In this document: positions 16,576 through 24,074 of the stretch, one piece after another
Position numbering within the stretch: the stretch's first letter is position 1
How the letters are laid out: each line of letters begins with the position of its first letter
NCBI GenBank assembly: GCA_946480965.1
Contig: CAMLMI010000008.1
Span: 1 to 36,769 of the forward strand
Reading direction: 5' to 3'
DNA: 36,769 nucleotides
Source of the DNA: an uncultured Verrucomicrobiales bacterium
Lineage (GTDB): Bacteria > Verrucomicrobiota > Verrucomicrobiae > Limisphaerales > CANJSG01
The notes under the pieces: model-generated
The model's input: only the letters and a program-made list of their open reading frames with translations
Databases searched by the model: none
What the model was told of the DNA's origin: nothing
Translations under genes and position numbers: made by a program

Positions 16576-17712
16576 TCAGGGAACTTTTTCGACGCGGTAG
16601 AACCTTCCCTCGGCAGCCGCCGGAGCCGGTTGTTCCGAGCACATGATGGCACCGTTACCGGCAACCGGGGTTCCGAGGTTGACCCACTGGTTGGTGGTCA
16701 GGCCGGAACGATACTGAATCTGGTAGTTTTGGTTGGTGGCTGAGTTGAAGCAGATCTCCACTTTGGAAACCTCGATGGACACGACCGGAGCATCGACTTC
16801 GACGACGGCATAGATGGGCGCTCCGCCCGACGCCATCCCGGAGTCGTTATCGACACCCGCAATGTTGTTCCATTGGGCCGCCGGAAACGCATTGGCTCGG
16901 AGAATGTAGGCAAAACGATCCGTTCCAATGTAGTTGGGCTCGCCGGGATACCACTTGGTGTAGCTTACAGGAGTTCCGTCCACCCACGCGAAGTTGCCGG
17001 TCCCATTGGGATCGTGCAGGCCGATCCAAAGAGGGCGAGGCGCATCGGGAGGGTTGAAGAGCGAGACGATCCAGTCCTGCTCCGCCTCATCGTTGATGGT
17101 CACCAAATGGCCGTTGAGGGCTTCAGCCTTGGCTTGGGCGTTGGTCCAAGTGCCTGGGGAAAGCAGGTAGTAGGCGTGACCGTTGGCGGGATTGGCGATG
17201 GGACCGGCGATGACGCGAGGATCATTGGTGACCTCCACGAGCCCATAAATCGGAGCACCACCGGAGGCTTGCCCCGAGTCGTTGTCGACGTTGGCAATGT
17301 TGTTCCATTGGGCGTTGGGAAAGGCGTTCGCCCGGAGGATATAGACAAATTTTTCGATTCCCACGTAGTTGGGGTCGCCCGGGTGCCATTTGGTGTAGTT
17401 GACGGGAGTTCCATCTGCCCAAGCGAAGTTGCCGGTGCCGCTCGGATCTGAAAGTCCGATCCACAATGCACGGGGTGACAGAGGCGTATTGAAATTGGAG
17501 ACTACCCAGTTCTGTTCGGCGGCATCGTCGATTGTTGCGAGATTTCCCTTCATGGACTTGGCCTCTAATTGGGCGTTGGTCCAAGTGTTCTGGCTGATGA
17601 CGTAGTAGGAATGCCCGTTGGCGGGGTTGATGACCGGCCCGGCCACCACGGCGGCTTGGCTCGTGAAAGTCAGCAGCGGAAGCGCTGCAAGAGGTGCGAA
17701 CAGACGTTTCAT
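16576..17712 (-). CDS. secreted protein with two C-type lectin-like domains
   Basis: 378 residues from ATG 17712, at a signal peptide (MKRLFAPLAALPLLTFTSQA). Two homologous CTLDs follow (about residues 23-160 and 163-300). Each has NGH(S/A)YY, TWTNAQ..A, WIGL.DP.GTGNFAW.DGTPV and TKW.PG. The second has an EPN tripeptide, the Ca2+/mannose-type motif, and the first has DPN; the later WND motif appears as WNN in both. Carbohydrate binding is therefore plausible but unproven. The last 70 residues are an Ig-like C-terminal module (VEICFNSATNQNYQIQYRSG ... FYRVEKVP). A hairpin terminator follows. It diverges from the GT2 gene. Confidence 0.9.
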   Translation of the reverse strand: MKRLFAPLAALPLLTFTSQAAVVAGPVINPANGHSYYVISQNTWTNAQLEAKSMKGNLATIDDAAEQNWVVSNFNTPLSPRALWIGLSDPSGTGNFAWADGTPVNYTKWHPGDPNYVGIEKFVYILRANAFPNAQWNNIANVDNDSGQASGGAPIYGLVEVTNDPRVIAGPIANPANGHAYYLLSPGTWTNAQAKAEALNGHLVTINDEAEQDWIVSLFNPPDAPRPLWIGLHDPNGTGNFAWVDGTPVSYTKWYPGEPNYIGTDRFAYILRANAFPAAQWNNIAGVDNDSGMASGGAPIYAVVEVDAPVVSIEVSKVEICFNSATNQNYQIQYRSGLTTNQWVNLGTPVAGNGAIMCSEQPAPAAAEGRFYRVEKVP

Positions 17713-17909
17713 GATTGGTTGCTTCTCCGATTTGGGCGGCCTTGCCTCCTCGGCCCGGTCACGCTCCTTGTTTTTCTTCGCGCGGAACCTAGCCAAGCTT
17801 CCCTGCATCACGCCAAACAAAACTTTGAGCCCCCTCGCTTGGCCGGAGGAAAAGCCTCGCGACGGTCTGCGCTGGCTCCTAGCGTCCGCCTCTCGATTTG
17901 AGGCCACCT

Positions 17910-18974
17910 ATGTCCGGCCGCAGCCCATACCCGGTGAAAATGAGCGTCGTCATCCTGAACTACAACGGGATGGAATGGCTCGACGCCTGTTTCGCCTCGC
18001 TCGAACGCCAGACCTTCTTCCCCGAGATCGAGGTCATCTTCGTGGACAACGACTCGAAGGACGGCTCCCCGGAACACGCCGACGTGTGGTTGGCCAAGAC
18101 AGGCAAGGGCGTGACCGTCCGCAACGGCGAAAACCTCGGCTACTGCGAGGCCAATAACCGGGGCGCGCTCGTGGCCAAGGGCGAGTATCTGCTCTTCCTC
18201 AACCAGGACACCTGGCTGGAGCCGGAGTGTCTGGAGCGGCTCTACGCCTCGGCCAAACGCCAGGACGCCGACATCGCGGCCCCGCTGGTCCTGGACTACG
18301 AGGACGACGCCTATCAAGGGATCGGAGGCCCCGGCATCGACCTGTTCGGATTTCCCACCTTCCTCCCGAAGCCCAAGGATTTGACCAAGGACCGCGAGAT
18401 TTTCGCCGGCTATGGCTGCGCGCTGCTGGTGCGGGCGGAGATGTTCCGGCGCATCGGCGGATTCGACAAAGGGCTCTTCATGTATGCCGACGAGACCGAC
18501 CTCTCGTGGCGCGTCTGGATCGCGGGCGGGCGCGTGGTCACGGCGTTGGACTCCCGGCTGCACCATCGCGGCTCCACCGCCGCCAATCCCGAGGGCAAGA
18601 CCCGGGTGGTGGAATCCCGCACCAGCTACTCCAAGCGCCACCTCTCCAACCGCAACGGCCTGCTCCTGCTGCTGAAGAACGCGCAGCACCTCTTCCTGCT
18701 GCTGGTGATCCCGCACGTGCTGCTGCTGGCGGCCGAAGCCATGTTCGGCCTGCTGCTGGTCCGGCGCTGGGACTTCGTGCGCCGCTGCTACTGGGAGGCG
18801 CTGCGGGACTGCTGGCGGATGCGCGGGCACGTCCGCGACTGCCGACGCCAGATCCGCGCCTACCGGCGGCGGAGCGATTTCTGGATGCTGCGGTTCCTCG
18901 GGCTGGTTCCCGCGCGTTGGCAGGAGGTGCTGCGCGTCTTCCGCCTCGGCCTGCCGAAGGTGGTGCCGAAGTGA
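17910..18974 (+). CDS. family 2 glycosyltransferase (rhamnosyltransferase-like)
   Basis: About 354 residues. Starts at 17898, 17910, GTG 17934 and ATG 17940 are possible; the GT-A fold begins immediately after 17940 with MSVVILNYNGMEWL. Donor-site motifs are VDNDSKDGS, ENLGYCEANNRG and FLNQDTWLEP (variant DxD), and the catalytic-base region is FMYADETDLSWRVW. A hydrophobic C-terminal segment LLLLLKNAQHLFLLL and following helices suggest membrane association. This group transfers dTDP-rhamnose or similar sugars to surface polysaccharides. It is divergent from the lectin gene, and no other glycan-assembly genes are next to it on the right. Confidence 0.9.
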   Translation: MSGRSPYPVKMSVVILNYNGMEWLDACFASLERQTFFPEIEVIFVDNDSKDGSPEHADVWLAKTGKGVTVRNGENLGYCEANNRGALVAKGEYLLFLNQDTWLEPECLERLYASAKRQDADIAAPLVLDYEDDAYQGIGGPGIDLFGFPTFLPKPKDLTKDREIFAGYGCALLVRAEMFRRIGGFDKGLFMYADETDLSWRVWIAGGRVVTALDSRLHHRGSTAANPEGKTRVVESRTSYSKRHLSNRNGLLLLLKNAQHLFLLLVIPHVLLLAAEAMFGLLLVRRWDFVRRCYWEALRDCWRMRGHVRDCRRQIRAYRRRSDFWMLRFLGLVPARWQEVLRVFRLGLPKVVPK

Positions 18975-18980
18975 GGACCA

Positions 18981-19101
18981 CGTAGCGCAAGCGTCGCGCT
19001 TGCGGGGTGCATTGTGACGAAGGACGCCTTCACCGACAGAATGTCGGGGCTCCCGGCAACCGGGACGGTTGTGGCACGCCAAGCCGGAGGCTTGCGCTAT
19101 G
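18981..19101. repeat. 121-bp multi-hairpin element with terminal inverted repeats
   Basis: Ends are TAGCGCAAGC (from 18983) and its mirror GCTTGCGCTA (to 19099). Inside are four hairpins each with a 3-nt loop: CGCAAGCG/CGCTTGCG (18986-19004, loop tcg), CCGACA/TGTCGG (19033-19047, loop gaa), TCCCGG/CCGGGA (19051-19065, loop caa) and CAAGCC/GGCTTG (19080-19094, loop gga). No protein is encoded. It looks like a REP/MITE-type intergenic repeat and lies between the GT2 gene and transposase remnants. Confidence 0.75.
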
Positions 19102-19137
19102 GTAGCTCGCTGCCCGGAGCCTTCGCCCCACCTACCC

Positions 19138-19497
19138 CTACGCCTTGTTCCGGCGCGCCCCGGCGCGCTTCAGCTCCTCGCAGGTCGCGGTGACGGTGGC
19201 CAAGGCGAGGACGCTGGCTTTGAGGAGGTCCTCTTCGGTGCGGACTTCGACGGCGCGCTGGAACGCTTCGACCTTGCTCCACATCGGCTCGATGGGGTTG
19301 AGGCCTGGCGAGTAAGCGGGCAGGGCATGGCCAGCTTTTCTTTGATCTGGGCCAGGATCAGATCGGGCTGGGCGGCGACCAGCTCTCCGATCCGGTCCCG
19401 ATACTCCGGCAGCACGCGCGCCTTTCGCCCGGAATGTCCGTACCGATGGCCGATGTCACCGCTCGAACAGCGGCGCTCCGCATGACGCTTACTTCCA
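19138..19497 (-). pseudogene. IS630-family transposase remnant (internally deleted)
   Basis: On the minus strand one frame gives the IS630 linker and second helix-turn-helix (GRKARVLPEYRDRIGELVAA, then QPDLILAQIKEKLA, about 19345-19450). A second frame then gives the enzyme's C-terminus: LPAYSPGLNPIEPMWSKVEA with the last catalytic Glu, continuing to ELKRAGARRNKA and a stop at 19138-19140. The whole DDE core between them, including both catalytic Asp regions, is missing and the frames do not match. It is a dead fragment of an element different from the plus-strand one next to it. Confidence 0.8.
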
Positions 19498-19545
19498 TTA
19501 AACATATAGCGTTCTGAAAGGGAGCCTTGGTGGTAGGAAGCGGGC

Positions 19546-20201
19546 ATGAAAGCGATGCCTGTGGCGGTGAGGGAGAGGATCGTTCGGCTCTACGAGGAAG
19601 GCCGGGGCACGGCGGAGATCGTCGCGTTCTGCGGATGCTGCGTGGCGGCGGTGCGGCGGGTGCGCCAGCAGTTCAAGGCGCGGGGCACGCTGGAGCCGCG
19701 GACCCACCGGTGCGGCCGCAAGACCCTGACGAACCCCGAGCGCCGGGCGCGCCTGCAGGAGCGGATCGCCCAGGAGCCCGACGCCACCTTGGCCGAACTG
19801 GGAGCCGCTCTGGACCGCCCGTTCGGCCCCTCCACCGTGGACGGCTGGCTGCGCCGCCTGGGCCTGAGCCGCAAAAAAACGCTGCACGCCGCCGAACAGG
19901 ACCGGCCCGACGTGGCCGAACAAAGAAGCCGCTGGCCCGGGGAACTGGCCGCCCTCCCCGTTGCTCCGTGGACGAAAGCGGGGCCAACACCAAGATGACC
20001 CGGTTGCACGGCCGCGCGCCGGTCGGGGAACGGCTCGTGGCCCGCATCCCCCACGGACACTGCCAGACCAGCACCCTCATCGCCGGAGTCCGCACCAGCG
20101 GCCCCTGCGCCCCGTGGGTGTTCGAGGGCGCGATGGACGGGGAGCTGATCCGCAGGGTCCGGGCGGTGTGGTGGGCGGTCGATCCCAGCACGAGGCTTTG
20201 A
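19546..20201 (+). pseudogene. IS630-family transposase, frameshifted and truncated
   Basis: Frame one, from ATG 19546 to a stop at 19998, encodes the paired helix-turn-helix part: MPVAVRERIVRLYEEGRG, GRKTLTNPERRARLQERIAQ, PSTVDGWLRRLGLSRKKTLH and DRPDVAEQRSRW. The protein then continues in another frame with the first catalytic Asp (VDESGANTKMTRLHGRAP) to WVFEGAMDGE, after which similarity stops near 20145. The frameshift near 19958-19966 fits a loss of about 10 nt relative to the usual family spacing, judged from memory of the family. The C-terminal DDE half is absent. It is non-functional. Confidence 0.85.
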
Positions 20202-20373
20202 GGATCTCCCATTGGAGACGCCGCTGTTCATGGCTCCATTTGCGCCGGCAGCGCGGACATTGCCTCTGTTTCTTCCCGCTGCCATGCGTCGCCGCATGGC
20301 ACTCCCAGCACAACTCCCCATCTGGTGCTTCTCGTAGTCTTTCCGGTCCATCGGGCAGCTTCCGCCTCCCCTA
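20185..20373 (-). pseudogene. zinc-ribbon transposase N-terminal remnant (IS1595-like)
   Basis: Minus-strand frame bounded upstream by a stop at 20371-20373 encodes ELCWECHAATHG, then KKQRQCPRCRRKWSHEQRR and LQWEILKA. Two Cys-x2-Cys knuckles followed by an Arg/Lys/Trp segment resemble the zinc ribbon at the start of IS1595/ISXO2-type transposases. The reading ends at the junction with the truncated IS630 copy at about 20185. No start codon remains. The family label is tentative. Confidence 0.5.
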
Positions 20374-20490
20374 GCTCCGCGTGTAGCCCGTAAGCCGGTC
20401 CAGGAGGTTGGCTTCGAACACGCCGTTTCTTCGGCATCGGCCGGTTCCGGGCGTTGCCGGATCGTTTTCGGCGGGTCACGGTTGCGGCGC

Positions 20491-20727
20491 ATGAAACTGG
20501 TCAACGTGGTTCCCATCAGCAGCGAATATCGCCTCGTCGTGATGAGCCCGAATGCCGATCCGACCCCGGTGCTCGCCTTGGGGCTGACGGATCTCGGCCA
20601 ACTGGTGCCCATCGTCTTCGATCCCAGCCGAAACGCCTTCGTGCCCAAAGCGCAGGACGAGGGGATCATCGGCCAGGATCTCGGTTCGCAGGACGCCGGG
20701 GCGGGCCAGCCGACGGAAGGCCAATGA
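20491..20727 (+). CDS. hypothetical small protein
   Basis: 78 residues from ATG 20491; ATG 20482 is an alternative. Sequence features are a predicted beta-rich start (MKLVNVVPISSEYRLVVMSP), LALGLTDLGQLVPIVFDPSR and a Gln/Gly-rich tail. No family recognised and no signal peptide or membrane segment. The codon pattern looks coding, and it lies 77 bp before the GNAT/cNMP gene on the same strand, so the two might be co-transcribed. Confidence 0.5.
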   Translation: MKLVNVVPISSEYRLVVMSPNADPTPVLALGLTDLGQLVPIVFDPSRNAFVPKAQDEGIIGQDLGSQDAGAGQPTEGQ

Positions 20728-20803
20728 CCGGTGCGCTTGGAAACCATTCCAAGAAAATCGACGCAACGGCTTATCCGCGCACGGCCAGACGCCGATTCTC
20801 CCC

Positions 20804-22456
20804 GTGGTGCCGTCCGAGCCTTCCATCATTCGACGAGCCACGCCCGATGACGCGGTGCCGTGGATCGACCTGCTTCTGACCGTCATCGGCGGCGATTACA
20901 TTGCCCGCGAGGTCTATGACCCCGTCTGGGTTGCGGAACAGTTCGCCTCCGAATCCGGCACCGAGACCTGGCTCGTGGAGGCGAACGGCCGGATTCTCGC
21001 CTCCGCCGCCATTCTCCCGCCGAACTGGCCCGCGCTGAACCCGATCTGCAACATCGGCCGCATCCTCGTCCTGCCGGAATGCTACGACGACGGATCGGCC
21101 CACGGCCTGTTCGAGAAGCTACGGAGCGTGGCGTCCGAGCGGAACCAGACGATCATCGTCCGCGTGCCCGCGACGGACAACGCGCAGCAACTGGTGATGG
21201 AGCATCTCGGCTTCGTCTGCTCGGGCTACCAGCCGATCAAGCATCTGGTCGGCACGCGTTCGGCGATGCTGTTCTACTCGCGGCCTGCGCGCGGGCTGCT
21301 CGCCGAACGGTTGCCGGTTTCCGAGGCGCTTTCCCAGATCAGCGAGCTGTCGGTCACGGTCCTGATGCTCATGGGCGTGCCCCCGCCGCATCTGATCCGC
21401 GACGGCGTCACGGGTTATCCGCTGGTGTCCGACGCGATGAAGGCGGAGGAGGTTTCGTTCGACGGCTACAAGTTCTGCCGTTCCCAGTTGAGCCAGAAGA
21501 ATCCCGCCGTGGAGATCTCCGGCGGCTTCCATCTCGGGTTCGGTCTCATGCGCGTCGTGGTCAACGCGCCCGTGCGCGCGCTCTTGGCCCGCACGGCCGA
21601 CAAGACCAACGCCGGGCTCGCCTACTACTTTGACGAACACGACCGCTGCGTGCGGCTGGTGGACGGGTTCTGCGTGGACGACGCCTCGATCGGCGGATTG
21701 ATGCAGCACGCGCTGCGGATCGCGCACGACACCTTCCAGGCCGTGTATGTGGAGGTCGATGTGGTGGCCAGTTCCTCGCGAATGTTGAAGACGGCCGAGC
21801 AGGTCGGCTTCGTTCCGGTCGCCTATCTGCCCGCGTTCTACAGCCACAACGGCCGCTGCGAGGATGTGGTGAAGATGGTGAAGATCAACGTTCCCTACGA
21901 GTTCGAGGGCGGCCAGTTCACCACCCAGGCCAGCACCATCGCGGCGGTGGTGGACCGCAGCTTCGAGGACATGAAGGTCGGGCTCGCCATCGTCGGCCTG
22001 CTGCGCGCGCTGCCCATCTTCAACAACCTCGGCGAGGGCGAGCTGCGCAAGATCGCGCGGCTCTTCCAGCAACGGCTCTATCGCCCGGGCGAAACCATCT
22101 TCGGCAAGAACCAGCCCGGCGAAGAGGCCTTCGTGGTCATGCGCGGCAAGGTGGAGATCTATCTGGACGAGACTTCCGGTCCGGTGGCCACGCTCGGTCC
22201 GGGGAAGATCCTGGGCGAGCTCGCCTTCCTGGACGGTGCGCCCCGCACGGCCAGGGCGGTCGCGGCCGAGGCGAGCATCCTTTTGCTGCTCCATCGCGAC
22301 GCCTTTACCCGGCTCATCGCCAGCGAGCCGCATCTCGGCATGGTGGTCATGCGCAACATCGCCATCGATCTCAGCGCCAAGCTGCGCCAGACGAACTCCA
22401 GCCTGACGCACCGGAGACCGCCGGTCCCGCCCGTCACCAGCTCACATCGACCGTGA
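20804..22456 (+). CDS. tandem GNAT acetyltransferase fused to a cyclic-nucleotide-binding domain
   Basis: 550 residues starting at GTG 20804. The N-terminal part (about 7-150) is GNAT-like, with IIRRATPDDAVPW, NIGRILVLPE and LVMEHLGFVCSGYQP. A second GNAT-like half (about 230-365) has VRLVDGFCVDDASIGGLMQ and MLKTAEQVGFVPVAYLPAFY. Residues about 410-530 form a cNMP-binding domain with the phosphate-binding cassette GELAFLDGAPRTARA, where the key Glu and Arg are present. Combining GNAT and cNMP domains recalls the cAMP-regulated protein lysine acetyltransferase Pat of mycobacteria, but domain order and the doubled GNAT differ. Substrate unknown. It overlaps the convergent exonuclease gene by 23 bp. 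Confidence 0.83.
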   Translation: MVPSEPSIIRRATPDDAVPWIDLLLTVIGGDYIAREVYDPVWVAEQFASESGTETWLVEANGRILASAAILPPNWPALNPICNIGRILVLPECYDDGSAHGLFEKLRSVASERNQTIIVRVPATDNAQQLVMEHLGFVCSGYQPIKHLVGTRSAMLFYSRPARGLLAERLPVSEALSQISELSVTVLMLMGVPPPHLIRDGVTGYPLVSDAMKAEEVSFDGYKFCRSQLSQKNPAVEISGGFHLGFGLMRVVVNAPVRALLARTADKTNAGLAYYFDEHDRCVRLVDGFCVDDASIGGLMQHALRIAHDTFQAVYVEVDVVASSSRMLKTAEQVGFVPVAYLPAFYSHNGRCEDVVKMVKINVPYEFEGGQFTTQASTIAAVVDRSFEDMKVGLAIVGLLRALPIFNNLGEGELRKIARLFQQRLYRPGETIFGKNQPGEEAFVVMRGKVEIYLDETSGPVATLGPGKILGELAFLDGAPRTARAVAAEASILLLLHRDAFTRLIASEPHLGMVVMRNIAIDLSAKLRQTNSSLTHRRPPVPPVTSSHRP

Positions 22457-22970
22457 GCTTGCGGCCCTGCCGGTTGTTGAAGAACAGCTTTCGATGGGCT
22501 GTGCCGTATTCGTGCACGAGCTTCGTGATCTTCACGTCGAAGCAGCAGTATTCCGCGATCTCCAGCAGCTTGCCCTCGCGCCACCAGCGCACGGCCTGCA
22601 GGCCCTCGCTCGTCTTCTCCAAGCCCAGCGTCGCCGTCGCCACGGAGTCGAGCGAGACGCGGTGCCCGAGGACCTTTTCCATCTCCAGCATCATGTCGAG
22701 CGACAGCACCTGGCCCGCGTCGAAGAAGTCGTTGTAGCCCTGGAGAACCGTGTAGTCGAAGCCCTCGTGGTTGAAGCCCACGACCAGGTCCGCGCGCCGC
22801 AGCTCCTCGATCAGCTCGTTCACCTTGTTCTCGGGATAGATCCGGTAGCCGCCGCGCGCCGTGCTGTAGGTCACGCCCAGGCTCATCTTCAGATCGCGGA
22901 TGTTGCCCCGGCCACCGACCTCGTCGAAGGACTTCTGCGTTTCCAGGTCGAAATAGACGATGTTGTTCAT
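22434..22970 (-). CDS. RNase H-like (DEDD) exonuclease-domain protein
   Basis: 178 residues from ATG 22970, where the protein begins with its catalytic motif. YFDLET gives the first Asp/Glu pair (ExoI), VVGFNHEGFDYTVLQGY the second Asp, and EIAEYCCFDVKIT the Tyr-x3-Asp of ExoIII. This matches the RNase_H_2/YprB-like DEDDy group, which is often found as a C-terminal partner of helicases; here it stands alone. Possible role in RNA or DNA trimming is inferred. It diverges from the cation transporter gene (110 bp) and overlaps the GNAT gene at its 3' end. Confidence 0.85.
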   Translation of the reverse strand: MNNIVYFDLETQKSFDEVGGRGNIRDLKMSLGVTYSTARGGYRIYPENKVNELIEELRRADLVVGFNHEGFDYTVLQGYNDFFDAGQVLSLDMMLEMEKVLGHRVSLDSVATATLGLEKTSEGLQAVRWWREGKLLEIAEYCCFDVKITKLVHEYGTAHRKLFFNNRQGRKLTVDVSW

Positions 22971-23079
22971 CGAAGCCCGGTTCTTGTGACCCAACGCCGC
23001 CGCCCAAACCAGCGCAATTCCCGGCCCGGCCGTGCCTTTGGCATCGCCTCCGCCCGGCCGCTGGGGAACCCTCCCCTGC

Positions 23080-23973
23080 GTGACCCGGGAACGACTCGTG
23101 CAAAGCGTCCGGACCACGGTGCTCGGGCTCGTGGTCAACGCCCTGTTGGCCGCCGGCAAATTCGTCGCCGGCGTCGTCGGCCATTCCCACGCCTTGATCG
23201 CCGACGCGGTCGAATCCCTCGCCGATCTCGTCAGCTCCCTCGTCGTGTGGCGCGGGCTCGTCGTCGCCTCGGCTCCGCCCGATGACGACCATCCCTATGG
23301 CCACGGCAAAGCGGAACCCATCGCCGCCGGCATCGTCGGCCTGCTGCTGCTCGCCGCTGCCGGTTGGATCGCCTTCGGCGCCATCCAGGAGATCATGACG
23401 CCGCACACCGCGCCCGCGCCGTTCACCCTCGCGGTGCTGGTGGCGGTGGTGGCGATCAAGGAAGGGCTCTTCCGCTTCGTGCGGCACCGTGGCATCGAGC
23501 TGGAGAGCATGGCCGTCGAAGGCGACGCCTGGCACCACCGCAGCGACGCCATCACTTCCCTTGCCGCCGGTCTCGGCATCGCCGTTTCCCTGATCGGCGG
23601 TCCGGGCTATGAGGCGGCCGACGACGTCGCCGCCCTTCTTGCCTCGCTCTTGATCGCCTGGAACGGCTGGACCCTTTCCCGCCGCGCCGCCTGGGATCTG
23701 ATGGACGCCGTGCCCGGCCTCGGCCTGCGCGCCGAGATCACCGAGATCGCCGCCGGCGTCCCGCAGGTGGCGCATGTGGAGAAGTGCCTTGTCCGCCAGG
23801 CCGGCTACCAGGTCTTCGTGGACATGCACGTCCACGTGGACCCCGAGATGCCGGTCCGCGAGGCCCACGCCATCGCCCATCGCATCAAAGACCGCATCCG
23901 GGAACGCTTTCCCCGCGTCCTTGACGTGTTGATCCACATCGAACCCGCCACGCCCGCAGGCCCGAAGGGCTGA
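23080..23973 (+). CDS. cation diffusion facilitator family transporter
   Basis: 297 residues from GTG 23080. ATG 23032 is also in frame, but its Pro/Gly-rich extension is not typical. Membrane segments carry the family's metal-site motifs: HSHALIADAVESLADL in helix 2 and EGDAWHHRSDAITSLAAG in helix 5, with HPYGHGKAEPIAAG in between. A cytoplasmic C-terminal domain with VEKCLVRQAGYQVFVDMHVH and DVLIHIEP is the usual zinc-transporter dimerisation domain. Metal/proton antiport, probably Zn, Fe or Mn efflux, is expected at the inner membrane. Confidence 0.93.
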   Translation: MTRERLVQSVRTTVLGLVVNALLAAGKFVAGVVGHSHALIADAVESLADLVSSLVVWRGLVVASAPPDDDHPYGHGKAEPIAAGIVGLLLLAAAGWIAFGAIQEIMTPHTAPAPFTLAVLVAVVAIKEGLFRFVRHRGIELESMAVEGDAWHHRSDAITSLAAGLGIAVSLIGGPGYEAADDVAALLASLLIAWNGWTLSRRAAWDLMDAVPGLGLRAEITEIAAGVPQVAHVEKCLVRQAGYQVFVDMHVHVDPEMPVREAHAIAHRIKDRIRERFPRVLDVLIHIEPATPAGPKG

Positions 23974-24074
23974 TCCACGGCATTGCCCGGCAGGGACCGC
24001 GGATCGTTAAGCCCGTTCCGCCGGAACCGATAACCGGATGGCGGCCGCAGAGGGACATGCGGCGCTCCAGGCTG

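Noticed and set aside
15699..16664. Longer start (16664) for the second FkbM gene
   Set aside because: It would run through the lectin gene's terminator hairpin and into its 3' end, and the added residues are not FkbM-like.
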